A program made the position numbers and the translations under genes. The notes beneath the pieces were generated by a model that did not search any database, was not told the DNA's origin, and saw only the letters and a list, made by a program, of their open reading frames with translations. From assembly GCA_018223365.1 (NCBI GenBank), contig JAGTTP010000002.1, positions 568,501-632,500 of the forward strand: a stretch of 64,000 bases of DNA, given 5' to 3'. Positions 40,852 to 50,610 of this stretch are shown piece by piece; position 1 is the first letter of the stretch; each line of letters begins with the position of its first letter. Source of the DNA: Clostridiaceae bacterium Marseille-Q4145 (GTDB taxonomy: Bacteria > Bacillota > Clostridia > Lachnospirales > Lachnospiraceae).

Positions 40852-41697
40852 CTAAATCACCTCCGTCTTATGGCGTGTCACATGACAGTTGATATTGACT
40901 GCACAGGGCATACCTGCAATATGGGTCGGTAAAGTCTCGATATTCAGTCCGATCGCTGTGGTCTTTCCTCCAAAGCCCTGGGGTCCGATGCCAAGCTTAT
41001 TGATCTTCTCCAGCATTTCTTTTTCCAAATCTGCATAGAAGGGATCCGGATTTTCAGAATCCAGCGGACGCATCAAAGCTTTCTTAGCCAGAAGCGCACA
41101 TTTATCAAAGGTTCCTCCAATTCCAACACCGACCACCATAGGCGGGCAGGGATTCGGGCCTGCGGTTTCTACGACTTCCAGGATAAAATCCTTGATTCCC
41201 TGAAGTCCTGCTGAAGGCTTGAACATACGGATCATGCTCATATTTTCGCTGCCAAAGCCCTTCGGGCCGACAGTCACTTTGATCTTGTCACCAGGCACAA
41301 TCTCTGTATAGAGCATAGCCGGCGTATTGTCTCCGGTATTGCCTCTGCGTACCGGATCTTTTACTACGGATTTTCGTAAATATCCTTTATCATAACCTCT
41401 GCGGACACCTTCATCAATTGCTTCTGCAAGATCTCCACCTGTCAGATGTACATCCTGTCCAATCTCCAGGAACACACAGGCCATACCTGTATCCTGACAA
41501 ATCGGTACATTTTCGGCATCTGCAATCTTATAATTTTCAATGATATTATCGAGTACCCCCTGGGCAATCTCCCCGTCCTCACAGACGCGACAATGTTCAA
41601 TGGCACATTTCACATCGGACGGAAGATGCTCATTTGCCTCGATGCACAGTCTCTCGACCACATCCGTGAGCTGACTGACATTTACTTCACGTATCAT
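40852..41697 (-). CDS. fumA: Class I fumarate hydratase, alpha subunit
   Basis: 281 residues from ATG 41697 (AGGAGG upstream). Cluster cysteines are visible in CQDTGMACVF, in NPCPPMVVGVGIGGTFDKC and near the end (MPCAVNINCH). It forms the active Fe-S subunit with the beta protein encoded immediately downstream. Confidence 0.9.
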   Translation of the reverse strand: MIREVNVSQLTDVVERLCIEANEHLPSDVKCAIEHCRVCEDGEIAQGVLDNIIENYKIADAENVPICQDTGMACVFLEIGQDVHLTGGDLAEAIDEGVRRGYDKGYLRKSVVKDPVRRGNTGDNTPAMLYTEIVPGDKIKVTVGPKGFGSENMSMIRMFKPSAGLQGIKDFILEVVETAGPNPCPPMVVGVGIGGTFDKCALLAKKALMRPLDSENPDPFYADLEKEMLEKINKLGIGPQGFGGKTTAIGLNIETLPTHIAGMPCAVNINCHVTRHKTEVI

Positions 41698-41789
41698 GAC
41701 AAACCTCCTCTTATGGAACTTTTTATCTATTGTAACACGGACAGACACAGGATACAAATCCACGATGTCTGTCCGTTCTATATGATTTT

Positions 41790-43400
41790 TTACCGCTCAT
41801 GTCTCGCATAATTCGGCAGAAGCATTGGTGACATTTTTCCTGTATGAATGTCTGCCTGCTCCAATTCATTTTCATAATGATAAATATGATCCAGATTCAG
41901 CTTGCCAAGCTCGACATTCTTGCATTTTGCTGCTGCTTTTTTACCCGCATTACGGCCAAATACGATCACATCCAGCAATGAGTTGCCCATCAGTCGGTTG
42001 GTTCCATGAATTCCGCCTGCTGCCTCTCCTGCAACCAGAAGGTTCGGGATCTCTTTGGTAAATCCATCTCCATTGATCTCAAGTCCTCCATTCTGGTAGT
42101 GAAGGGTCGGATAGATCACGATCGGCACTTTTCTCATATCAATTCCGTAATTCATATACATACGGAACATGGCCGGAATTCTTTTTTCAATCGTTCCTTC
42201 TCCTCCAAGGATCTCAATCATCGGAGTATCCAGCCATACACCTTTGAGTCCGCCCGGAACTTCTACACCACGGCCTTCTCTGCACTCCCGGATAACACCG
42301 GAAGCATTCACATCACGGGTCTCCAACGGATGAATATACGCTTCGCCCTCAGCATTGACCAGCTGAGCACCGACAGAACGTACTTTTTCTGTTACCAGGG
42401 CACCAAGGATCTGAGAAGGATACACAGCTCCCGTCGGGTGATACTGAATAGAATCCTGATACAGCAATGCTGCACCGGCACGGTATCCTAACACCAGACC
42501 ATCCGCTGTTGCTCCATAGTGGTTAGAAGTCGGGAAGCCCTGATAATGCATTCTTCCTGCACCGCCAGTTGCGATCACGACTGTTTTGGCTCTTGCCACC
42601 AGATAATCACCGGTCTCCATATTCTGAAGAACGGCTCCGGCAACTTGTCCTTTTTCATCTTTTAAAAGTTCCACGGCGGAAGTAAATTCAACCACCGGAA
42701 TTCCCAGGTTCAGAACTTCATCTCTGATGGTACGCATGATCTCAGATCCAGAATAATCCTTTGCTGCGTGCATTCTCTTTCTGGAAGTTCCGCCGCCGTG
42801 GGTGGTGATCATCGTTCCATCTGCCTCTTTATCAAACTCAACGCCCAGTTCATTCAGCCACTTGATCGCATCCGGTGCCTCCATAACCAGTCTCTTGACC
42901 AGCTCTGGTTTTGCCGCAAAATGTCCGCCGCCAAAACAATCCAGATAGTGCTGCACCGGAGAGTCATTCTCCTTGTCTGCTGCCTGGATTCCGCCTTCTG
43001 CCATCATGGTATTGGCATCGCCGATTCTGAGTTTGGTTACGATCATAACGTCTGCGCCTGCGTTATGTGCTTCAATGGCACAGGAAGAACCTGCTCCACC
43101 GCCGCCGATTACAAGCACATCCACATCATAATCAATTTTTGTAAGGTCAATCTTTTCATGAATCAGCCGACTCGTGGAATGCAGCATCTCTGCCAGTTCC
43201 AACGGTGCCTTTTGTCCTTTATTCGCCCCTACCTTGATCTGGGCAAATGCATCCGGGTTATAATCCGGATGAAACTCTTTCAGAAGAGCATCTTTTTCAT
43301 CTGCTGTCAGACGTCTCGGCTCAGTTGCCATACGCTCTGCTCTTGTAGCTTCTACCTTTTTGATAGACTCCATCATATTTTCTGGATATGGTGCGTACAT
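41790..43400 (-). CDS. frdA: Soluble fumarate reductase flavoprotein
   Basis: 536 residues. FAD-binding VLVIGGGGAGSSCAIEAHNA near 95. The catalytic and dicarboxylate motifs of the SDH/FRD family are present (QDSIQYHPTGAVYP; GTNRLMGNSLLDVIVFGR). The His that binds FAD covalently in membrane SDH/FRD is not evident (NTMMAEGG), so FAD is probably non-covalent. There is an unusual ~80-residue N-terminal extension. No FrdC/D anchor gene is present, so the enzyme should be cytoplasmic and take electrons from the adjacent Hdr/Flx proteins. Confidence 0.88.
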   Translation of the reverse strand: MYAPYPENMMESIKKVEATRAERMATEPRRLTADEKDALLKEFHPDYNPDAFAQIKVGANKGQKAPLELAEMLHSTSRLIHEKIDLTKIDYDVDVLVIGGGGAGSSCAIEAHNAGADVMIVTKLRIGDANTMMAEGGIQAADKENDSPVQHYLDCFGGGHFAAKPELVKRLVMEAPDAIKWLNELGVEFDKEADGTMITTHGGGTSRKRMHAAKDYSGSEIMRTIRDEVLNLGIPVVEFTSAVELLKDEKGQVAGAVLQNMETGDYLVARAKTVVIATGGAGRMHYQGFPTSNHYGATADGLVLGYRAGAALLYQDSIQYHPTGAVYPSQILGALVTEKVRSVGAQLVNAEGEAYIHPLETRDVNASGVIRECREGRGVEVPGGLKGVWLDTPMIEILGGEGTIEKRIPAMFRMYMNYGIDMRKVPIVIYPTLHYQNGGLEINGDGFTKEIPNLLVAGEAAGGIHGTNRLMGNSLLDVIVFGRNAGKKAAAKCKNVELGKLNLDHIYHYENELEQADIHTGKMSPMLLPNYARHER

Positions 43401-43414
43401 CTTTCATGCCCTCC

Positions 43415-44089
43415 TTATTTCTCGATATCTCTGTTGTTATAAAGTTCCTGCATCTCTGTGAGCGGCTTCTGCATAATCTGCTCAATCAGATCATCATAGG
43501 CTCCTTCATGAATTTCTTCCACACGTTTCGTCAGATGCTTTGCTTCCGGAGCAATGTATTTGCCGGTCAGACGTCTCGCCAGAAGTGCCACCATCGGATG
43601 AGAGATCTCTGCTGGACAACGTACAGAACAGCAGCCACAGCTTACACAGTCAAAGGACTCTTCTGCACATTTCTCCAGTTCGCCTCTCTGTGCATAAGCA
43701 ATATACTGCATAACATTCAGATCCTGAGTACAGGCTTTGGTACAGGCATTACAGCCGATACAGCTGTAAATCTCCGGATAAAGTTCCATCATCACCTGCT
43801 GACCAGGCTTCAGATCATTGATATCATAAGTTCGTTTATCTGTCGGGAAGAAGGGAATACTTGCCACATACATTCCTTCCTGTACCTGGGTCTGACAGGC
43901 CAGACAGGTCTTCAGCTCATTCTTTCCCTTGATTCTGTAAATGGTTGCACAGGCACCGCAGAAACCGTGGCGGCAGCCGCATCCTCTCTTTAATGTATAT
44001 CCGGCATATTCCATGGCAGTCATAATGGTCAGATCTGCAGGAACACTGTATTTTTTACCGAAGAAATAGACATTTACCATATTTTCCAT
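43415..44089 (-). CDS. frdB: Fumarate reductase iron-sulfur subunit
   Basis: 224 residues from ATG 44089. N-terminal [2Fe-2S] domain (CGCRHGFCGAC ... CLAC) and C-terminal clusters (CIGCNACTKACTQDLNV; CVSCGCCSVRCPAE). It carries electrons to FrdA. It lacks the HdrB-like CCG extension of methanogen TfrB; that function is supplied by the separate hdrB. Confidence 0.87.
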   Translation of the reverse strand: MENMVNVYFFGKKYSVPADLTIMTAMEYAGYTLKRGCGCRHGFCGACATIYRIKGKNELKTCLACQTQVQEGMYVASIPFFPTDKRTYDINDLKPGQQVMMELYPEIYSCIGCNACTKACTQDLNVMQYIAYAQRGELEKCAEESFDCVSCGCCSVRCPAEISHPMVALLARRLTGKYIAPEAKHLTKRVEEIHEGAYDDLIEQIMQKPLTEMQELYNNRDIEK

Positions 44090-44105
44090 TTTCGTCATCC
44101 TTTCT

Positions 44106-44960
44106 CTAGTACTCCGCAGGCATCTCATCCAGTTCATCGCAGCGGAATACCGGACCGTCTTTGCACACGTATTTGGTTCCAATATTGCAGCGGCCGCATT
44201 TACCAACACCGCATTTCATCCGAAGCTCCAGTGTGGTGTAAACCTGGTCTCTTGAAAATCCAAGTTCTTCCAGTCCTGCAAGTACGAACTTGATCATAAT
44301 AGGCGGCCCACATACAAGAGCTGTCTTGTCCGTATCAAATCCAATCTCTTTTAAATAAGTCGGAACGAACCCTACATGACCGTCCCAGCCTTCCTGCTCC
44401 CGGTCAATCGTCAGATACACATTGACATTCTCCGCTTTCATCCAGACTTCCTGTATTTCCTTTAACTGTACCAGATCATCTGCAGAACGGGATCCATATA
44501 AAATATCCACGGTTCCGTAATCTGCCCGGTTGTCCAGCACATAATTGATCACAGAACGAAGTGGTGCAAGTCCGATACCTCCGGCGATAAACAGCAGATT
44601 TTTACCTTTTAATTGATCCTCCACCGGAAAATGGTTTCCATAGGGTCCGCGGACGGTGATCTCATCGCCTACTTCCAGGCTGTGCAGCGTCTCTGTCAGG
44701 CTTCCGCATTTCTTGATACTAAACTCCTGATATTCCTTATTTGTCGGAGAGGAAGTAATAGAAAACATTCCCTCACTGACTCCTGGTACACACAACATGG
44801 CACACTGTCCAGGCATATGTTCAAATAATTTTCCACCCTCCGGAGCATTGACCCGGAACGTCTTTACATCCGGTGTCTCCTGGCGGATATCGGTGATCAC
44901 TCCAACCTGAGGGATCAGCACATCTTCTGTATAGTTTTTATGACAGGTACATTCGCTCAT
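44106..44960 (-). CDS. FAD/NAD(P)-binding oxidoreductase, FlxA-like
   Basis: 284 residues. Ferredoxin-reductase fold: FAD part (MFSITSSPTNKEYQEFSIKK), NAD part (LLFIAGGIGLAPLRSVIN; ALVCGPPIMIKF) and a C-terminal [2Fe-2S] set (CGVGKCGRCNIG ... VC). Similar to FlxA/HydG/AsrB/PyrK-type proteins. It is the likely entry point for NADH electrons. Overlaps the next upstream gene by four bases. Confidence 0.87.
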   Translation of the reverse strand: MSECTCHKNYTEDVLIPQVGVITDIRQETPDVKTFRVNAPEGGKLFEHMPGQCAMLCVPGVSEGMFSITSSPTNKEYQEFSIKKCGSLTETLHSLEVGDEITVRGPYGNHFPVEDQLKGKNLLFIAGGIGLAPLRSVINYVLDNRADYGTVDILYGSRSADDLVQLKEIQEVWMKAENVNVYLTIDREQEGWDGHVGFVPTYLKEIGFDTDKTALVCGPPIMIKFVLAGLEELGFSRDQVYTTLELRMKCGVGKCGRCNIGTKYVCKDGPVFRCDELDEMPAEY

Positions 44961-46000
44961 GCCTTTTCTCCCCCTTCTTTTTCAAATGCTTTGATCACTT
45001 TTACAATATTCAGGGCAGACGGACATTTCTCCACGCAGCGGCCACAGCCAACACAGGAATACATGCCGTTATTATTTGCAGGGAAATACACCAGCTTATG
45101 CATAAAACGCTGACGAAATCTCTGCATCTGACTGGTACGATTATTGCCGTGTGCCATCATGGTGAAATCGGAATACATGCAGGAATCCCAGCAGCGGAAC
45201 CGTTTCACCCCATGTCCCGTATCATAATCTTTGATATCATAGCACTGGCAGGTCGGGCATACAAAAGTGCAGGTACCACAAGCCAGACAAGGCTTATAAA
45301 GCTCCTCCCACAGCGGAGAGTCAAATCGTTTCTCTGTGGCATTTCCATCCCAGCCTTCCAGCGAAAGATGCGTATATGGAAGCTTTTCCACGATTTCGCG
45401 GATGTTATTCTTTTCCTGCTCAATCTTCTGTTCCTCTGATGCATCTGCTTCCGTGAGCAGCACTTTCACCTGTTCTGTGAGCAGCTCCCCTTTTTCCGTC
45501 AAAGCCTTCCAGTACAATTCTTCTCCTGCGAACCAGGCCGCCACATCTGCAGCCGGTTCTGCACAGTCAATACCAAATACTTTGCAAAAACAGCTTTCCT
45601 CCGGCTCGTGACAGGCAATTGCCACCATAGTTCCATGTTTTCTTCTCGCTGCATAGAAACTATCCACCGGATCTGCTAAAAATACCTGATCCAGTACCTT
45701 CACACCCTGTACATCACAGGCTCTCATGCCAAATACAGTAAATTTCTGCTCTTTTAACGCTTCCGGCTCTACTTTCAGCTTCCGGCCTTCCCGCTCACAT
45801 GTATAGAGATTTTCACTCTGGGGGAAGAAAATATCTTTCGGAGACTTTACGCTTTTTAATGTATCTATATCTACCTCGGCATCCTCAGACCAAGGACCAA
45901 AATTCACTTTTCCAGCGGTTTTCACCGGCACATACAATTCCTGTTCTGCGGCGATGGCACGGAATAATGCCGTCAGATTTTCTTTTTTAATCTTATACAT
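44957..46000 (-). CDS. 4Fe-4S dicluster subunit, FlxB/AsrA-like
   Basis: 347 residues. The N-terminal ~230 resemble hydrogenase-beta/AsrA-type subunits (CDVQGVKVLDQVF). The C-terminus has CLACGTCTFVCPTCQC and CVGCGRCVEKCPSALN, two ferredoxin-type clusters. It links the NADH flavoprotein with the Hdr part. Confidence 0.85.
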   Translation of the reverse strand: MYKIKKENLTALFRAIAAEQELYVPVKTAGKVNFGPWSEDAEVDIDTLKSVKSPKDIFFPQSENLYTCEREGRKLKVEPEALKEQKFTVFGMRACDVQGVKVLDQVFLADPVDSFYAARRKHGTMVAIACHEPEESCFCKVFGIDCAEPAADVAAWFAGEELYWKALTEKGELLTEQVKVLLTEADASEEQKIEQEKNNIREIVEKLPYTHLSLEGWDGNATEKRFDSPLWEELYKPCLACGTCTFVCPTCQCYDIKDYDTGHGVKRFRCWDSCMYSDFTMMAHGNNRTSQMQRFRQRFMHKLVYFPANNNGMYSCVGCGRCVEKCPSALNIVKVIKAFEKEGGEKA

Positions 46001-46003
46001 CCA

Positions 46004-46978
46004 TTATCCCCTTTCTCCCACAATGCTGGGTTCCACATCATCAAATGTATAATTGGTCAGCGGACCTTTGCTGTCAGTATCTTCACCGGCCTGGTATTCG
46101 CCGTAAAACTGATCAATATCTTTGATAAATTTCCGATTGAACAGGTGAAGCGGAATTCCCTGGGGACAGACACGGCTGCACTCTCCACAGTCCGTACACC
46201 GGCCTGCCACATGGAAGGCACGGATAATGTGAAACATCTTTTCTTCAAAAGAATCACTGTTTGCTTTCTGGGCACTGTCAAATTTTGTGCTGTCAAACAC
46301 ACATTTTCTGCAGCTGCAGGCAGGACAGACGTTTCGGCAGGCATTGCAGCGGATACATTTGCTCAGTTCTTTCTGGAAAAATGCAAATCTCTCTTCCGGG
46401 CTCATAGCCTCGATCATTTCTACCTCTGCAAAACGGTCTGCATCCTTGGTCTCTCTGGACTCACCGATCAGTTCATCGTAGATCTTGTGCTCTTTTCCTT
46501 TGCACACATGGCAGCGGGATAACATGGCATCCTTATATTCTACTGTCTTCTCTCCATACAGCGTTTCCACCGTCAGTGTGTCTGCCTCATTTTCAATCTG
46601 GGCACCTTTGATATCTGTGATTCCCTTGATGCCTGTTTCGCGGATCTTTTCGATATCAAGCTTTCCTCTGCAGCCCACACCAATAATATATGCTTTTTCA
46701 CGATCTACTCTGTGTTCTTTTATCAACTGGTTAAAACTATAGGTATCACACGGCTTCAGGCAGACCAGTGTCTTTCCGTCTAATTTAGATGCCTCAATCA
46801 TATATTTACTTAAATTCGCTCCGCAGAATCCGTCGTAAACAAACTCTTTCAGACTTTCTTCGGTCTCAAAATATGCCGGCTCCGGATTCCAGGGCATATC
46901 TCCGGCTTTCCAGCCAAGCACTCTTGCCACGGTTCCATCAGCAAGCAGCTCTTTTGCCCTCTTTATCAGTTCCTGCAT
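46004..46978 (-). CDS. 4Fe-4S dicluster subunit, FlxC/FrhB-like
   Basis: 324 residues. N-terminal FrhB-like region with Cys (VGCRGKLDIEK; SRCHVCKGKEH), then CIRCNACRNVCPACSCRKC and CTDCGECSRVCPQGIP. Second Fe-S component of the Flx-like module. It overlaps the flxD-like gene by 13 bases. Confidence 0.84.
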   Translation of the reverse strand: MQELIKRAKELLADGTVARVLGWKAGDMPWNPEPAYFETEESLKEFVYDGFCGANLSKYMIEASKLDGKTLVCLKPCDTYSFNQLIKEHRVDREKAYIIGVGCRGKLDIEKIRETGIKGITDIKGAQIENEADTLTVETLYGEKTVEYKDAMLSRCHVCKGKEHKIYDELIGESRETKDADRFAEVEMIEAMSPEERFAFFQKELSKCIRCNACRNVCPACSCRKCVFDSTKFDSAQKANSDSFEEKMFHIIRAFHVAGRCTDCGECSRVCPQGIPLHLFNRKFIKDIDQFYGEYQAGEDTDSKGPLTNYTFDDVEPSIVGERG

Positions 46979-47412
46979 CGTAAATCCTCCAATCTCACAT
47001 TTCTGCCAAGAGATGTGATCTTCTCTACAAATTCATTCATCGTCTGTGAGAATTTCACACCCTCCGCCGCAGATACCCACTCTACACGGGTACGGCCATT
47101 TTCCACTCCGATAAAATCAAGCATGGAAAACAGTAACGTCATACGGCGTCTTGTATAGAAGTTACCAGTTGAATAATGGCAGTCTCCCGGATGACAGCCG
47201 CACAGGATCACTCCATCTGCTCCTTTTTCAAAAGCACGGAGAATAAACATCGGATTTACACGGCAGGAACAGGGAACGCGGATGATCTTTACATCTGCCG
47301 GATAGGAAAGTCTGCTGCTTCCTGCCAGATCAGCGCCTGCATAACTGCACCAGTTACAGCAGAACGCAACGATCTTAGGTCTGAATGTTGTTTCGTTGTT
47401 TTCTATCGACAT
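46966..47412 (-). CDS. MvhD/FlxD-like [2Fe-2S] electron-transfer subunit
   Basis: 148 residues from ATG 47412 (GGAGGTAG upstream). Typical MvhD motifs: FCCNWCSYAGADLAGSSRL, CSCRVNP and CGCHPGDCHY. MvhD proteins dock onto HdrA and pass electrons to its bifurcating flavin. Overlaps hdrA's stop by ten bases. Confidence 0.9.
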   Translation of the reverse strand: MSIENNETTFRPKIVAFCCNWCSYAGADLAGSSRLSYPADVKIIRVPCSCRVNPMFILRAFEKGADGVILCGCHPGDCHYSTGNFYTRRRMTLLFSMLDFIGVENGRTRVEWVSAAEGVKFSQTMNEFVEKITSLGRNVRLEDLRCRN

Positions 47413-49391
47413 ATTGCATCTACCTCCGCGATAATCTGTCTGTTGGAGAATCCTTTCAGATCCATGGCTCCGGACGGACATGCAACTGTACATGCACCAC
47501 AGCCCTGACAAAGTGCTCCATTCACCACTGCCACTCTTCTGGTCTCACGGATACCATGATCATTGACCTGATGATCCTCATAGGAAATAGCTCCATACGG
47601 GCATACATTGGCGCAGGTCGAACATCCATTACATAAGAGTTCATCGGACTGTGCCGTACACGGATTGGTGGTCAGTTTATCTTTCGCAAGCAATCCGATG
47701 ACTTTGACTGCCGCGGCACCTGCCTGTGCAACGGTCTCCGGAATATCCTTTGGTCCCTGACACACACCGGACAGGAAGATTCCTGCTGTCGGTGACTCTA
47801 CCGGACGAAGCTTGGCATGGGCTTCTGTCAGAAAATTATTGGTATCAATGCTGGCGGTCAGCATGGTTGCAATCTTTCTTACATCCGGATTTGGTTCTAT
47901 GGCAGCTGCAAGAACGACCATATCAGCTTCTTTTTTGATCTGCTTATTGTCCAGAAGGTCCACGCCCTGCACCAGAAGCTTTCCATCCGGCTGCAGAATT
48001 ACTTTTCCTACCTGTCCTTTGATATAATTCACACCATATTGCTCTACCGCTCTTCTGTAGAACTCATCAAAATTCTTACCAGGTGTACGTACATCAATGT
48101 AAAATACCGTCACATTGACATCCGGATATTTATCACGGATCAGCATGGCATGCTTAGCGGTATACATACAACAGATCTTGGAGCAGTAGCTCTTTCCTCT
48201 GTCGTCTGCACAACGGCTTCCAACACACTGGATGAATACCATCTCTTTCGGTGCCTTTCCGTCAGACAAACGTTCCAGATGTCCTTTGGTCGGTCCAGCA
48301 GCATTCATGATCCGCTCCAGTTCCAGAGAGGTGATAACGTCTTTACTCTGGCTGTATGCATATTCATCATAATTGTCAAGCTTGATCACATCAAAACCGG
48401 TAGCAACTACGATTGCTCCGTATTTCTGCGTAATGATCTCATCCTGCTGGTCATAGTCAATGGCTCCGGCCTGACATACTTTTGAACAGACACCACATTT
48501 TCCGGTTTTAAATTTGATACAGTTTTCACGATCAATGACCGGAACATTAGGGATTGCCTGTGCAAATGGAGTGTAGATCGCTGTGCGATTTCCCAGTCCC
48601 CTGTTAAATTCACTCGGGATCTTCTTGGACGGGCATTTTTCCTGACAGACACCACACCCGGTACACTTATCCATGTCCACGCTTCTTGCTTTTTTCCGGA
48701 TATCTACTGTAAAATCACCAACAAATCCACTCACTTTTTCTACTTCACTATATGTATAAATGGTGATCTTTTCATTGGATGCTGCATCCACCATCTTAGG
48801 AGTAAGAATACATGCAGAACAGTCCAGAGTCGGGAAAGTTTTATCAAGCTGCGACATTCTTCCTCCGATACTCGGTGTCTTCTCCACAATATCCACCTCA
48901 TAACCTGCATCTGCAATGTCAAGGGCTGTCTGGATACCTGCGATACCGCCTCCGATGACCAGGGCTCTCTTAGTGACCTGACTCTCTCCCGGTGTCAGCG
49001 GTGCATTCAAATTGACTTTTGCAATGGCAGCACGCGCCAGGATCACTGCCTTCTTGGTTGCCTCTTCCATATCCTTATGGATCCAGGAACAATGCTCTCG
49101 AATGTTGGCAATCTCTACCATATACGGGTTTAAGCCCGCTTTCTTTGCTGCATTTCTGAAAGTAGTCTCATGCATACGGGGTGAGCAGGAACAGACCACC
49201 ATACCCGTCAGATTTTTTTCCTTAATCGCTGCTGCAATCTTTGCCTGACCAGCTTCAGAACACATATACTGATAGTCCTCTGCATGAACCACTCCCGGCT
49301 CCTGAAGCACCATCTCTACCACTTTTTTCACATCTACCGTTGCAGCGATATTACTACCGCAATGACAGACAAATACTCCGATTCTCTGCAT
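47403..49391 (-). CDS. hdrA: HdrA-like flavoprotein (electron-bifurcating subunit type)
   Basis: 662 residues from ATG 49391 (AGGAGGTGA upstream). N-terminal Cys motif CHCGSN, central FAD-binding VIGGGIAGIQTALDIADAG (near 147), an inserted ferredoxin set (CTGCGVCQEKCP), and two C-terminal clusters (CNGCSTCANVCPYGA; CQGCGACTVACPSGA). HdrA of methanogens houses the bifurcating FAD; bifurcation here is inferred. Confidence 0.92.
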   Translation of the reverse strand: MQRIGVFVCHCGSNIAATVDVKKVVEMVLQEPGVVHAEDYQYMCSEAGQAKIAAAIKEKNLTGMVVCSCSPRMHETTFRNAAKKAGLNPYMVEIANIREHCSWIHKDMEEATKKAVILARAAIAKVNLNAPLTPGESQVTKRALVIGGGIAGIQTALDIADAGYEVDIVEKTPSIGGRMSQLDKTFPTLDCSACILTPKMVDAASNEKITIYTYSEVEKVSGFVGDFTVDIRKKARSVDMDKCTGCGVCQEKCPSKKIPSEFNRGLGNRTAIYTPFAQAIPNVPVIDRENCIKFKTGKCGVCSKVCQAGAIDYDQQDEIITQKYGAIVVATGFDVIKLDNYDEYAYSQSKDVITSLELERIMNAAGPTKGHLERLSDGKAPKEMVFIQCVGSRCADDRGKSYCSKICCMYTAKHAMLIRDKYPDVNVTVFYIDVRTPGKNFDEFYRRAVEQYGVNYIKGQVGKVILQPDGKLLVQGVDLLDNKQIKKEADMVVLAAAIEPNPDVRKIATMLTASIDTNNFLTEAHAKLRPVESPTAGIFLSGVCQGPKDIPETVAQAGAAAVKVIGLLAKDKLTTNPCTAQSDELLCNGCSTCANVCPYGAISYEDHQVNDHGIRETRRVAVVNGALCQGCGACTVACPSGAMDLKGFSNRQIIAEVDAICR

Positions 49392-49395
49392 CGGG

Positions 49396-49785
49396 TCACC
49401 TCCTGTATCTTCTGAATGCACTGACCAGAAGCTGCTGCGGCAGTTCTTCATCCAGCAATTCCGGAATCTCATCTGCAGTCAGATAATTCTGTCCACGCTG
49501 TCGAACCACCAGCTGCCTTGCCGCATCGATCAGTTTTCCAGGTTTCACATCTCTTGGACAACGCTCCACACACGCAAAACAGGAAAGACATTTCCACAGA
49601 GATTCAGACTGTACCAATGCTTCAATATTTTCATTCTGCACATAGGACACAAACTGATGCGGTTTGATATCCATCTCGTCAAATGCCGGGCAGGATGCTG
49701 AACATTTTCCGCATTTCATACATTTCAGCGGATTCACACCACTGATTTCCTTGATCTTTTCAGCCTGTGAGCTCACTGTATTCAT
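49396..49785 (-). CDS. hdrC: HdrC-like ferredoxin subunit
   Basis: 129 residues with two [4Fe-4S] motifs (CMKCGKCSASCPAFD; CLSCFACVERCPRDV), the HdrC pattern. It connects HdrA to HdrB. Overlaps hdrB by four bases. Confidence 0.9.
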   Translation of the reverse strand: MNTVSSQAEKIKEISGVNPLKCMKCGKCSASCPAFDEMDIKPHQFVSYVQNENIEALVQSESLWKCLSCFACVERCPRDVKPGKLIDAARQLVVRQRGQNYLTADEIPELLDEELPQQLLVSAFRRYRR

Positions 49786-50579
49786 GCGTTGTCCACCTCC
49801 TCTTTCACACCTAGTGCCTCTGCCAGAAGCTCAGTAAAATAATAAACAGGAAGATTGCCCACGGTATTCTTTTTCAAATTGTACATACACAGCGGACAGG
49901 CGGTGATCAGCATATCTGCACCGAAACCATCTGCACTTTCCACAATCTTATTGCACATATTCTTTGCCATCTCTTTTTCTTTCAGTGAGATATAGCCACC
50001 ACAGCACTCGTTCCGATAAGGATAGATGACCGGCTCTGCTCCCAGTGCCCGGATAAAATCTTCCATGATCTTCGGATTTTCCGGATTGTCAAATTCCAGA
50101 ACTTTTCCAGGACGGAGCAGCAGACAGCCATAATAAGCGCCTATTTTTTTGCCTGTCAGCGGATGGGTCACTTTTTCTTTGATCGCATCGAATCCGACCC
50201 GGTCACGGAGTACTTCCAGATAGTGGAGCACATTGGTCTCTCCCTTGTAGGGTTCCTTCAGCTTCAGATAGTTGTTGGCTCTGGTCTGAATATCCTCCAC
50301 ATGCTTCATATCATCGTTGACTCTCTTCAACACATGATGGCAGGCGGAACAGACGGTGATCAGTTCCTGTCCTTTTTCTTTGGCAGCCTGAAGTGCCCGG
50401 ATGGATGCCAGTTTAGTGGCGATCTCATCGCTGCCCAGCGGATATACACCGCCGCAGCACTGCCAGTCTTCGATCTCTTCCAGCTCAAAGCCAAGAGCCT
50501 CTGCAGAGGCTCTTGCATAAGCGTCAAGATCTCTGGCTTTATTCTTTAATGTACAGCCAGGATAATAACTGTATTTCAT
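49782..50579 (-). CDS. hdrB: HdrB-like subunit with two CCG domains
   Basis: 265 residues. Two CCG domains (CGGVYPLGSDE after WQCC; RNECCGGYISLKE) and supporting cysteines (VCSACHH; ACPLCMY), which hold the non-cubane clusters that reduce heterodisulfides in methanogens. In bacteria the physiological substrate is mostly unknown; here electrons may pass on to FrdAB. Confidence 0.92.
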   Translation of the reverse strand: MKYSYYPGCTLKNKARDLDAYARASAEALGFELEEIEDWQCCGGVYPLGSDEIATKLASIRALQAAKEKGQELITVCSACHHVLKRVNDDMKHVEDIQTRANNYLKLKEPYKGETNVLHYLEVLRDRVGFDAIKEKVTHPLTGKKIGAYYGCLLLRPGKVLEFDNPENPKIMEDFIRALGAEPVIYPYRNECCGGYISLKEKEMAKNMCNKIVESADGFGADMLITACPLCMYNLKKNTVGNLPVYYFTELLAEALGVKEEVDNA

Positions 50580-50610
50580 AGCCTGATGATCCTTTCTCTC
50601 TTACATTTTT

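Noticed and set aside
41790..43400. Membrane succinate dehydrogenase flavoprotein
   Set aside because: No membrane anchor genes, no covalent-FAD His motif, and context with Hdr/Flx genes points to a soluble fumarate reductase.
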